A stretch of DNA of 8,056 bases from Dehalococcoidia bacterium (GCA_004376205.1 SOKG01000033.1:1-8056), one strand, 5' to 3'. Positions 1 through 7,125 are shown, counted from the stretch's first letter. Translations and numbers: made by a program. The notes: generated by a model from the letters alone, not told the origin.

Positions 1-424
1 CAGGGTCGAGTTAGCTAGGGATGTGGCGGACGAGGTTATAGACGTAAACGTGACTAATCCTGTTGATAGAATTCTTGAGCTGACACATGGGACAGGGCCG
101 GACATTGTATTCGAATGCGCGGGAAATGTCGCGACGACACAGCAGTCAATACCTTTAGTGAGGAAGGGCGGGACAATTGTCATTGCGGGGATATGCTTTG
201 ACTGGGTCGAAACGCCGATTAGCAGTGTCGTGTTGAAGGGGCTCACCGTTAAGGGGTCTATATGTTTTTCAGATGGTGAGTATCCTTACGCATTGGATCT
301 CATAAAAGACAGGAAGATTGATGTAGCTCCTCTGGTAACGTGCAAGATGCCCCTGGATGACATCAACGAGGCGTTCGAAAAAGCTTCCAGGGGTGAGGGC
401 GGAAAGATTCTGATAAAGCCCTAG
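1..424 (+). CDS. Zinc-type (MDR) alcohol/polyol dehydrogenase, C-terminal part only (5' end outside window)
   Basis: This is the last 140 codons of a medium-chain dehydrogenase/reductase. The frame is open from base 2 to the TAG at 422-424. A GTG at 23 is not the start, because the residues before it (RVELARD, then VADEVIDV) already fit the Rossmann domain of the family. Visible family features are the GxGPDIVFECAG strand and turn, LVRKGGTIVIAGI, the KGLTVKGSICF segment, and a C-terminus ending GGKILIKP that closes the substrate domain. The pattern is nearest to butanediol, sorbitol or threonine dehydrogenase-like members, which oxidise secondary alcohols with NAD(P). The catalytic zinc ligands lie in the missing N-terminal part, so zinc use and substrate cannot be checked. 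All six visible arginine codons are AGA or AGG, and 6 of 14 isoleucine codons are ATA. It converges on the neighbouring ThDP enzyme gene. Confidence 0.88.
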   Translation, partial: RVELARDVADEVIDVNVTNPVDRILELTHGTGPDIVFECAGNVATTQQSIPLVRKGGTIVIAGICFDWVETPISSVVLKGLTVKGSICFSDGEYPYALDLIKDRKIDVAPLVTCKMPLDDINEAFEKASRGEGGKILIKP

Positions 425-471
425 CGGTGGGGCTAAAACGTCGGCTCCGCACGCTCACGCTGCAAATGTCA

Positions 472-483
472 GGGTCAAGACCC
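472..483. repeat. 12-bp inverted repeat between convergent genes
   Basis: The sequence GGGTCAAGACCC consists of two perfect 5-bp arms around AA. Read as minus-strand RNA it can fold as GGGU-CUUG-ACCC, extendable by two G-U pairs, just after the stop codon of the ThDP enzyme gene. There is no U-run after it, so an intrinsic terminator is not well supported. The rest of the 63-nt gap (425-487) holds only a tandem CACGCT pair at 450-461 and no gene. Confidence 0.4.
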
Positions 484-487
484 CATA

Positions 488-2197
488 TTATCTCTTATGC
501 ATTTCCTTGAATTTGGCTCTCACCTCTACCCCTCGATAGGTCGCAAAGTGCAAAATGGTGGGATCTGTTCTAACGTCGAGTACAGCGGGCAATCCGGAGT
601 CGAAGGCTCTGTTTAACGCAGGTCTGATTTCCTCGGGTTCGGTTACCAGCTCTCCATAGGCTCCCAGACTCTCCGCATACTTGTCGTATCTCGTGTCTTC
701 ACTCAACTTGGAGCAGACATCATAGTTTTCGTTGAGTTGCTGATCGTGTCTGACCATACCCCATTGGCAATCATTGCTTATGACGACCACGATTTGCTTG
801 TTGTGTCTCACGGCCGTGTCCATCTCTTTTGCATTGAGGAGGAAGGAGCCATCGCCTGTTACTACCAGGACCCTCTTGTCCGGCTTTGCCGTCTTGACAC
901 CGATTGCGAAGGGAACACCCCCGCCCAGATGCCCCAGCAAGCCACCCTGAGCATCTATATGGCTACCTGGAAAGCTGGCGCAGTGGAGAGGGGTAACGTG
1001 AGCTCGTATGTCTCCCCCATCCATTACCAGGTATGAATCCCTGCCCAGAAACTCGCATACCTCTTTCCCAAGCCTCCTGGGGTCAACGGGCGTATTTGAG
1101 CTCGATGCATCCGGGGATAGTATGTCTTGAATGGATTTGGTAACGTTCTTCACGTTCCTTACCCACTCCGTTTCCTCGCGTTTCTTCCCGGAACTTCCTA
1201 GCGCTTCCTTCGCCGCTTCGGTTAGCTGGGTCAGGACAGCTTTGGCATCTCCCCATATTCCAATATCAATGGGCCTATTTCTACCGATCTCGGTTGGTTC
1301 TATATCTACAGAGATCACCCTCACATCTGGGGCATAGAAATTGCCGGCACCGTAGCCCAATACTTCCTCGAACCTGACTCCGATTGCAAGAAGGACATCA
1401 GCTCCTGCAATGCTCCCGAAATCCAGACCGACGGGGCCTCCGCAAAGCGGATGATCATCGGGCATGCAGCCTTTTCCGCTTATTGCGTAGCATACCGGTA
1501 TGTTGAGAAGTTCAGCGAACTGAACGAGCTCCTCTGAAGCGCCTGACCAGCGGATCCCGCTCCCAATCAGTATTCCCGGCTTCTCAGCATCCAATAGCCA
1601 TCTTGTAGCTTTCTTCACCAGTTCAGGGTCTCCGTAGGGGCGCACACTGGTCCTGTACCTGTGTGGCGGGAGTATCGGGGCCTCCTCTTCTTCGACCTCC
1701 AATAGGAGCGCTTCGGTGGCGAAATCCAATAGCACAGGGCCTTTGCGTCCGGTACTGGCATACCTGAAAGCTGTAGCCACATATTCGGGCAACCGTCGCG
1801 CTGCCGTGCAGTAGCCTCTCCACTTCGTAATTGACCGATACATGTCCCTGGAATCGAACTCTTGTATGGCTCCCATTCCCTCGTAGCAATGTGGTGTGTG
1901 AGTGGTGATACCGATGAGCGGAGCGCATGAATACCATGCGGTAGCTATCCCCGGTGTCATGTTGATCACGCCTGGACCTTCTGTAACCATGGTCACGCCA
2001 GGTTCGCCAGTGGCCATCGCGTAGCCGGTTGCAGCGTTCGCTGTGGCTTGTTCATGCCTCATATCTATGAGCTCTATGCCTTCGTCCACGCATGTATCGT
2101 ATATCCCACTAAGCGCTCCGGAGAGGGTAAAGACAGCTTTTACCCCCTCATTCTTCAAAGCTCTACCGACGAGAGTATTTCCGCTTACTTGCGCCAT
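488..2197 (-). CDS. Thiamine-diphosphate-dependent enzyme, acetolactate synthase/2-hydroxyacyl-CoA lyase superfamily (IlvB-like)
   Basis: The 569-residue protein has the usual three-domain architecture: ThDP-binding Pyr domain (about 5-170), central domain (about 190-330) and PP domain (about 375-550). The catalytic glutamate that activates ThDP is E49 in RHEQATANAATGYA. The Mg-diphosphate motif starts at GDGSF (448-452) and ends at N475-D476, followed by WGMVRH as in acetolactate synthases. The central-domain piece VDIEPTEIGRNRP (297-309) looks more like 2-hydroxyacyl-CoA lyase or oxalyl-CoA decarboxylase relatives. The TEGPG at 72-76 replaces the more usual TSGPG or TAGPG. It is probably cytosolic; no signal peptide or membrane segment is seen. 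The ATG is well placed behind GGAGGT. No ilvN or ilvC is adjacent, so a role in branched-chain amino acid synthesis is not supported. Arginine codons are 25 of 34 AGA/AGG, unlike the operon upstream. The family call is firm; the substrate is unknown. Confidence 0.9.
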   Translation of the reverse strand: MAQVSGNTLVGRALKNEGVKAVFTLSGALSGIYDTCVDEGIELIDMRHEQATANAATGYAMATGEPGVTMVTEGPGVINMTPGIATAWYSCAPLIGITTHTPHCYEGMGAIQEFDSRDMYRSITKWRGYCTAARRLPEYVATAFRYASTGRKGPVLLDFATEALLLEVEEEEAPILPPHRYRTSVRPYGDPELVKKATRWLLDAEKPGILIGSGIRWSGASEELVQFAELLNIPVCYAISGKGCMPDDHPLCGGPVGLDFGSIAGADVLLAIGVRFEEVLGYGAGNFYAPDVRVISVDIEPTEIGRNRPIDIGIWGDAKAVLTQLTEAAKEALGSSGKKREETEWVRNVKNVTKSIQDILSPDASSSNTPVDPRRLGKEVCEFLGRDSYLVMDGGDIRAHVTPLHCASFPGSHIDAQGGLLGHLGGGVPFAIGVKTAKPDKRVLVVTGDGSFLLNAKEMDTAVRHNKQIVVVISNDCQWGMVRHDQQLNENYDVCSKLSEDTRYDKYAESLGAYGELVTEPEEIRPALNRAFDSGLPAVLDVRTDPTILHFATYRGVEVRAKFKEMHKR

Positions 2198-2201
2198 TTC
2201 G

Positions 2202-2207
2202 ACCTCC
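2202..2207 (-). promoter_or_regulatory. Shine-Dalgarno (GGAGGT) of the ThDP enzyme gene
   Basis: A near-consensus GGAGGT lies 4 nt before the ATG at 2197 and fixes that start. It is the closest match to the Shine-Dalgarno consensus in the window, and it implies independent, efficient initiation of a gene that sits 61 nt behind its upstream neighbour. Confidence 0.75.
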
Positions 2208-2220
2208 AGAAGTTGGTATT

Positions 2221-2233
2221 GTCAAGCCTTGAC
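2221..2233. promoter_or_regulatory. 13-bp palindrome in the gap before the ThDP enzyme gene, possible operator
   Basis: GTCAAGCCTTGAC has perfect 6-bp arms around a single central base. On the minus strand it overlaps a perfect TTGACA hexamer (2225-2220). An overlapping alternative pairing, CTTGA (2228-2232) with TCAAG (2238-2242) around a 5-nt loop, can form in RNA. No credible -10 box lies 16-18 nt downstream of TTGACA: that position falls on the start codon. A promoter is therefore not claimed. The function is inferred from position only. Confidence 0.3.
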
Positions 2234-2258
2234 CGACTCAAGTGCTGCTTCGCCTCTA

Positions 2259-3341
2259 TTACTTGCCAGCCTGAGGCGCCTGAGCCAAAGCGAGCCGTTT
2301 TTTGAGGTAGTCGATGACTCCTACTGGGGATGGATCGGTTCCATACAGAAGCGCCAGATAGTAGCTTACCCAGTCGCCAAACAGAATAAGGCTCATCATC
2401 TGGCTGAGGGGGCTCTTTCCCAACCCATCTACTATCTCATAGCTTACGTTTGCCTGCCTGAGAACGTCTGCGGTGACCTCGTACCTAATGAGGGTTCGGG
2501 GGTGGAGGTGCTGGGAGTGGAGGAGGATCACAAAGGCTCTCTGCGCCAGTTCGGGGGGGGACTCGTAGCCGACCACGGCATTGTGGTTTAGCTCGGGGAA
2601 CGCCTCGTAGAAGGCCCACGCTTTGCTATTCTCGTTTATCTGTGTTTTCCAGCGCTGCGCTACCGATGAGAGAATACCTGCACCGTAGACGACCACCAGA
2701 CGGTCATGTAGCTTGGTTGCTAGTTGTTTGGCTCGATTCAGGGACGTAGGGCGAGCGTCGTCGATGGTAGCCTGCAGGCTCTCAAGCACCTGCGCCATTT
2801 CCGCCACCTCGCCTGTCTTGTCGCTCACAAGGCCGAGATGCTGGCAGATGCCAAGCAATGGGAAGAAGCTATGAGCCAGGGCTGCGCGTGGTTGAGCTAT
2901 GTAGTCGATAGTGAAAACGGGGATACCATTTTGCTCGGCGAGGGCTTTTAACCTACCGCCGGTGGTCAGGACCATATTCTTGGCTGGTGTCGACAGTGCC
3001 TGGGTGAAGGATGAAAGGGTCTCTTCGGTCATCCCCGAATAGCTGGAGGCAATAATCAGAGTATTGCCATCCACATAAGCGGGCAGGTCATAGTCTCGAT
3101 GCACAGAAATGAGCACCTTGCTCTCGGCGGCAACCAGGCTGCTCAGCAGGTCGCCCCCGATAGCTGAGCCTCCCATGCCCAGAACGGCGACCTTGTTCAC
3201 ACTGGAATAGCCTGAGGGCAGTTCGAAGCCCAGAGCCTGTTGCCATGCCTTGAGGCACTGCTGGGGCAGCTCACGGATGCGCCCCCGCATATCCGCTGGA
3301 TCGTGTTCTTCATAGACTTTGGGATCATCCAAGTCTATCAT
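2259..3341 (-). CDS. Bifunctional phosphoglucose/phosphomannose isomerase (SIS-domain, archaeal type)
   Basis: The 360-residue enzyme should interconvert fructose-6-phosphate with glucose-6-phosphate and mannose-6-phosphate. It has two SIS sugar-phosphate domains. The first carries GMGGSAIGGDL (55-65) and SYSGMTEETL (100-109), the phosphate-binding loops of the PGI/PMI family. The second begins near residue 213 and carries NENSKAWAFYEAFPELNHNAVVGY. Within this, E237 and H253 are 16 residues apart, matching the catalytic Glu and His spacing I recall for the Pyrobaculum enzyme (E203/H219). The C-terminal GDWVSYYLALLYGTDPSPV is also typical. The ATG lies 3 nt after the stop of the mutase gene, so translation is probably coupled. 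A run of eight C (coding strand, 2560-2553) encodes S261-P263. With the mutase and nucleotidyltransferase it completes a route from fructose-6-phosphate to an NDP-sugar. Arginine codons are mostly CGN (11 of 15). Confidence 0.92.
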   Translation of the reverse strand: MIDLDDPKVYEEHDPADMRGRIRELPQQCLKAWQQALGFELPSGYSSVNKVAVLGMGGSAIGGDLLSSLVAAESKVLISVHRDYDLPAYVDGNTLIIASSYSGMTEETLSSFTQALSTPAKNMVLTTGGRLKALAEQNGIPVFTIDYIAQPRAALAHSFFPLLGICQHLGLVSDKTGEVAEMAQVLESLQATIDDARPTSLNRAKQLATKLHDRLVVVYGAGILSSVAQRWKTQINENSKAWAFYEAFPELNHNAVVGYESPPELAQRAFVILLHSQHLHPRTLIRYEVTADVLRQANVSYEIVDGLGKSPLSQMMSLILFGDWVSYYLALLYGTDPSPVGVIDYLKKRLALAQAPQAGK

Positions 3342-3344
3342 TGT

Positions 3345-4769
3345 CTAAATACCTACCAGCTTTCTTGCCGCCTCGAGAAGCCTTTCCACATGTGCTATGG
3401 AGTCGCTTTCGGCATATATACGAAGGAGAGGTTCTGTCCCTGAGAGACGGATGAGGAGCCAGCTTCCATCGCTGAGCCGGAAGCGAAAACCATCAAAGGT
3501 GTCAATATTGGTCACTTCAGCATTGTCGATGCGGCTGGGCCTTAGCTGCTCTAAGCGTTGGATGATCGCTTCCCGTTCCTCTGAGGGAAAGTGGAAATCA
3601 GTCCGCTCGTAGTAGTGAGGTCCTACCTTATCATAGAGATACTCTATTAGCTCCGAGGGCTTCTTGTTCATACCGACCATGAGGTCGAGCAGATAAAGCC
3701 CAGACAGGATGCCGTCACGCTCGGGAATATGTCCGCGGAAGCCGAAGCCGCCGCTCTCCTCGCCTCCGATAAGGGCATTTTCGGCGATCATCAGGGGGCC
3801 GACGTATTTGAAGCCAACTGCCGTTTCGTATACCGGCACCGAGAAAAGATCGCCCAGCCGGTAGAGCATGTCTGTTGCGGTTATAGTCTTGACTAGGGCT
3901 CCTCGCTCTCCGCGCGTCTCCAGGAAGTAGAGAGCGAGCAGCGCGAATACTTGAAGTGGCGTGATGAAGGTGCCGTTTTCGTCCAGAGGGCCAATGCGGT
4001 CGGCGTCGCCATCGGTGGCCAGTCCGACATCGGCTTTGACCTCCCGTACCATGGCGGAAAGCCTTGTCAGGTTTTGGGCAATGGGCTCCGGTTGTATGCC
4101 AGGGAAGAGAGGGTTTCGCTCAGCGTTGATCTCAATGACCTCTGTGGTGCCACCTGACAATAACTCCTTGAAGTAGCCAGCGCCGCTCCCGTACATGGAA
4201 TCTACAGCTATCTTCAGACCTGCCTGACGTATACGGCCGAGGTCAACTAGTTCCGCTATGTGGCTCAAATAAATGGGTCTTGGGTCGTAATACTCGATCA
4301 GCCCTTGCTCTAGGCCGTCAGCTAGGAGCAGGCGCTTTATCTCTCCGCCGCTCAGAATCTGCTGAATGTGGCTTTCTAGCTCAGCAACGACTTCAGGGGA
4401 AGCACTGCCGCCATACTCTGGTTTATACTTGAACCCATTCCAGATGGCAGGGTTGTGGCTAGCGGTAATGATCACCCCTCCTGCTGCTCCCTTAGCCACG
4501 ATGGCGTAGCTGATCACCGGGGTGGGAGCTGCTTTGGGGTTAAGGAATACCCTGATCCCGTTGGCCGCGACCACTTCGGCTACAGCAGCAGCGAAATCCT
4601 CGGAGGCGAATCTGGTATCGTAGCCAACTAGTAAGCCTTGCGAGGCGATGCCATGGTCCAGCAGATAGTTGGCCACCCCCTGGGCGCAGGCGCGGACGTT
4701 GTCGAAGGTGAAATCCTCAGCTATGATGCCTCGCCAGCCGTCGGTGCCGAACTTAATCGTTGGGGGCAT
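3345..4769 (-). CDS. Phosphoglucomutase/phosphomannomutase family alpha-D-phosphohexomutase
   Basis: The 474-residue enzyme moves phosphate between C6 and C1 of a hexose phosphate through a phosphoserine. All four signature loops are present and in order: TASHNP (102-107, catalytic S104), metal-binding DGDADR (253-258), sugar-binding GGEESGG (335-341) and phosphate-binding RLSGTEPLLR (441-450). The N-terminal FGTDGWRG (7-14) is also conserved. The GEESGG loop is that of PGM/PMM enzymes and not the GEQSGH of GlmM, so glucosamine-phosphate is unlikely. Length is normal and nothing is broken. It starts 11 nt after the stop of the nucleotidyltransferase; a TAGGT overlapping that stop may serve as ribosome site. 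Mannose-1-phosphate is the favoured product, given the bifunctional isomerase directly downstream, but these enzymes often also accept glucose phosphate. Confidence 0.92.
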   Translation of the reverse strand: MPPTIKFGTDGWRGIIAEDFTFDNVRACAQGVANYLLDHGIASQGLLVGYDTRFASEDFAAAVAEVVAANGIRVFLNPKAAPTPVISYAIVAKGAAGGVIITASHNPAIWNGFKYKPEYGGSASPEVVAELESHIQQILSGGEIKRLLLADGLEQGLIEYYDPRPIYLSHIAELVDLGRIRQAGLKIAVDSMYGSGAGYFKELLSGGTTEVIEINAERNPLFPGIQPEPIAQNLTRLSAMVREVKADVGLATDGDADRIGPLDENGTFITPLQVFALLALYFLETRGERGALVKTITATDMLYRLGDLFSVPVYETAVGFKYVGPLMIAENALIGGEESGGFGFRGHIPERDGILSGLYLLDLMVGMNKKPSELIEYLYDKVGPHYYERTDFHFPSEEREAIIQRLEQLRPSRIDNAEVTNIDTFDGFRFRLSDGSWLLIRLSGTEPLLRIYAESDSIAHVERLLEAARKLVGI

Positions 4770-4780
4770 TCCGTAATTAC

Positions 4781-5893
4781 CTAAAATGAAATGGCATTAT
4801 CTTTGATAGTGTTCCCAGGCCAGATCCTGATACCGTGTTCCAGCTTGTTGCTGCTACCGATAGCGATATCATCGCTGATAATCGATCCATCCACAACCCA
4901 GGTATTGTCGCCGATGACGCTATTATTGCCTACGACGCTACTTCTCACTGCTGCATCCTTGCCGAGCTTGACGTTTTGCCAGAGTATGGCCTCATCGATA
5001 GCAGTACCTCGTCCTACAGTGCACCCGGCTCCAAGAACAGCGGGCCCCGAAATTCGTACGCCTTGTTCGATGGTGCAACCTCTGCCGATAACCACTGGGC
5101 CCATGAGCTTGGCTGAAGGATGCATCTTGCAGCCTTCCTCAACCCAGATGTCGTCAGCCATCGACTTACCTGGGAAACGGGCAACGGCCTTTCCCATAAG
5201 AATGTCGTGATGCAGCTTCAAGTAATCTTCAGGGACGCCGATGTCAATCCAGTAGGCGTTGGAACGATAGCCAAAGAAAGGAACGCTCTGCTCCACTAGA
5301 TCAGGGAAAAGCCTGCGCTCTAGCATGCAGTGAACACCACCGGGGATAAGATCGAGCACCTCTGGTTCGAGTACGTAGACGCCGGCGTTGATGAGGTTGG
5401 TGGTTACGGTCTCCCAGCTCGGCTTCTCGATGAAGCGTTTAACCCTGCTCTGTGCGTCGATTTCAACTACCCCGTATGCAGTTGGGTCCTCTACAGGGGT
5501 GAGGGAGATGGTAGCTTTGCCTTTGTGGTCTCGATGAAACTCTACCATATCACTGAGGTCGAAGTCGCTAAATATGTCGCCGTTGAGGACCACAAAGGTG
5601 TCCTCCAGGAATCGCTCTGCATTCTTCACCGCACCTCCGGTTCCCAGTGGCGACTGCTCTACCGCGTAGGTCAAACTCACCCCGAAATCACTCCCATCCC
5701 CAAAATGATGCTGTATGCGGTCGGGAAGATAGCAGATGGCGAGTATGATCTGGTCGATGTGATGTCTCTTAAGGTTGTCGATCATATGCTCTAAGAATGG
5801 TTTGTTCACAACGGGGACCATTGGCTTGGGGACATTGCAGGTCAAAGGACGCAGCCGCAATCCTTCTCCGCCAACAAGAATTATTGCTTTCAT
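4781..5893 (-). CDS. Sugar-1-phosphate nucleotidyltransferase with beta-helix tail, probable mannose-1-phosphate guanylyltransferase
   Basis: The 370-residue protein joins a sugar-1-phosphate to an NTP, releasing pyrophosphate. The N-terminal Rossmann-like domain shows the nucleotide signature LVGGEGLRLRPLT (6-18) with KPM (23-25), then LGTGGA (83-88), the metal aspartate D106 in LNGD, FIEKP (154-158), NAGVY (169-173) and a second metal aspartate D217 in YWIDIG. From about 255 to 360, hexapeptide repeats such as VVIGRGCTI form a left-handed beta-helix, as in GDP-mannose and ADP-glucose pyrophosphorylases. The frame stays open upstream to 5962, but the ATG at 5893 is chosen: the family begins MKAIILVGG, the extra residues would overlap metK by 73 nt, and AAGGAA (5904-5899) lies 5 nt before this ATG. 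It overlaps the metK stop as ATGA. GTP and mannose-1-phosphate are inferred from the two downstream genes; glucose-1-phosphate with another NTP remains possible. Confidence 0.88.
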   Translation of the reverse strand: MKAIILVGGEGLRLRPLTCNVPKPMVPVVNKPFLEHMIDNLKRHHIDQIILAICYLPDRIQHHFGDGSDFGVSLTYAVEQSPLGTGGAVKNAERFLEDTFVVLNGDIFSDFDLSDMVEFHRDHKGKATISLTPVEDPTAYGVVEIDAQSRVKRFIEKPSWETVTTNLINAGVYVLEPEVLDLIPGGVHCMLERRLFPDLVEQSVPFFGYRSNAYWIDIGVPEDYLKLHHDILMGKAVARFPGKSMADDIWVEEGCKMHPSAKLMGPVVIGRGCTIEQGVRISGPAVLGAGCTVGRGTAIDEAILWQNVKLGKDAAVRSSVVGNNSVIGDNTWVVDGSIISDDIAIGSSNKLEHGIRIWPGNTIKDNAISF

Positions 5894-7119
5894 TCCTGTT
5901 CCTTGCCTAACTCTAGCCCAGCCTCCTCCCTCAGCGTTGCTGCCATGTCGGTGCGCTCCCAAGGGAGATCGAGGTCGTCGCGCCCGAAGTGCCCATAAGC
6001 AGCGGTTTGCTTATAGATAGGGCGGCGCAGCTCCATTGACTCGATGATAGCCCCGGGGCGAAAATCGAAGTGCTTCTTGATCAAGTTAAGAATAACCTCT
6101 TCATCTACCTTGGCGGTACTGAAGGTCTCGATGGAGATAGAAAGTGGGTGAGCTACCCCAATGGCATAGCAGAGTTGGAGTTCTAGGCGGGCAGCGAGCC
6201 CGGCAGCAACGATATTCTTCGCGGCATAGCGGGCAGCATAACCAGCGGAACGGTCTACTTTAGTAGGATCTTTTCCTGAGAAAGCGCCGCCCCCGTGCCT
6301 GGCAGCACCTCCGTACGTATCAACCAATATCTTGCGTCCGGTGAGGCCAGTGTCTCCCATCGGCCCGCCGACCACAAAGCGTCCAGTGGCATTGATATAG
6401 TATTTGGTCTCCTTGTCCAGAAGATGATGGGGGATTATCTCCCTTATCACCAACTCCTGGATATCTCGATGGATAACGTCGTTGCTGATCGTTTCATTAT
6501 GCTGAGCACCGATGACCACGGCTTCTACTCGTTGGGGGATCCCGTAGCTATACTCAACGGTTACCTGGGACTTTCCATCGGGGCGTAGGTAGGGAAGAGT
6601 GCCGTCCTTTCTTACTCGGGCCAGACGTTGACAGAGCTTGTGAGCCAGTGAAATGGGCAGCGGCATGAGTTCAGTGGTTTCGTTACAGGCGAATCCCATC
6701 ATTAGCCCCTGGTCGCCAGCACCCAACGTATCTTTCTCGTTTAGGTTTCTCTCTTTTTCCCGTTCCTCCAGCGCATGGTCTACTCCCATTGCGATGTCCG
6801 CTGATTGCTCCTTAATGGAGACAATGACGCCGCAGGTCTCGCAATCGAAGCCATACTTGGCGCGGGTGTAACCCACCTCGCGCACCGTGTCACGAACGAT
6901 CTGGGGGATCTCAACATAGCAATTGGTGGTGACCTCTCCCATTACAATGACCAGACCGGTAGTAGCCATGGTCTCGCAGGCTACTCTAGCCATAGGGTCT
7001 TTGGTCAAAATAGCATCCAGAACTGCGTCTGAAATCAGGTCGCAAAGCTTGTCAGGGTGCCCCTCAGTGACCGATTCCGAGGTTGCAAATATCGACGCTG
7101 ATTCCATGAAGGTGGTCAT
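5890..7119 (-). CDS. metK: S-adenosylmethionine synthetase
   Basis: The 409-residue enzyme makes SAM from methionine and ATP in the cytosol, normally as a tetramer. Both family signatures are intact: GAGDQGLMMGFA (133-144) and the phosphate-binding GGGAFSGKD (276-284). GHPDK (20-24), the ATP/metal motif near the N-terminus, is present too. M141 sits where many MetK proteins have F, a tolerated position. The length fits the bacterial family. The first ATG (7119) is preferred to M5 because AAGGAG (7131-7126) lies 6 nt upstream. It follows ahcY by 16 nt and its TGA overlaps the next start (ATGA), which suggests translational coupling. Arginine codons are mainly CGN (19 of 25). A SAM-sensing riboswitch, if any, would be beyond the right edge. 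Confidence 0.98.
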   Translation of the reverse strand: MTTFMESASIFATSESVTEGHPDKLCDLISDAVLDAILTKDPMARVACETMATTGLVIVMGEVTTNCYVEIPQIVRDTVREVGYTRAKYGFDCETCGVIVSIKEQSADIAMGVDHALEEREKERNLNEKDTLGAGDQGLMMGFACNETTELMPLPISLAHKLCQRLARVRKDGTLPYLRPDGKSQVTVEYSYGIPQRVEAVVIGAQHNETISNDVIHRDIQELVIREIIPHHLLDKETKYYINATGRFVVGGPMGDTGLTGRKILVDTYGGAARHGGGAFSGKDPTKVDRSAGYAARYAAKNIVAAGLAARLELQLCYAIGVAHPLSISIETFSTAKVDEEVILNLIKKHFDFRPGAIIESMELRRPIYKQTAAYGHFGRDDLDLPWERTDMAATLREEAGLELGKEQE

Positions 7120-7125
7120 CGACCT

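Noticed and set aside
23..424. A short stand-alone gene starting at the GTG at 23
   Set aside because: The frame is open to the window edge, and the upstream residues continue the dehydrogenase Rossmann fold, so this is the tail of a longer gene.
450..461. Tandem CACGCT repeat
   Set aside because: Two copies of a 6-mer are within chance expectation and have no associated structure.
425..483. An intrinsic terminator between the convergent genes
   Set aside because: The only clear stem has four Watson-Crick pairs plus G-U pairs and no U-run on either strand. The GCGG/CCGC pairing near 425-450 has too many mismatches.
488..2197. Annotation as biosynthetic acetolactate synthase IlvB for valine and isoleucine
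   Set aside because: No ilvN, ilvC or ilvD is nearby and central-domain motifs lean to other subfamilies, so only the superfamily is claimed.
2197..2225. A sigma-70 promoter built on the perfect TTGACA at 2225-2220 (minus strand)
   Set aside because: At 17-nt spacing the -10 position is TCGAAA and touches the start codon, which would leave the strong Shine-Dalgarno outside the transcript.
2043..2591. A 182-codon open frame on the plus strand spanning the ThDP/isomerase gap
   Set aside because: It runs antisense across the start of one conserved gene and the end of another. It has no recognisable domain, so it is a shadow frame.
5894..5962. A 23-residue N-terminal extension of the nucleotidyltransferase
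   Set aside because: It overlaps metK by 73 nt, precedes the canonical MKAIILVGG start, and a Shine-Dalgarno sits right before the inner ATG.
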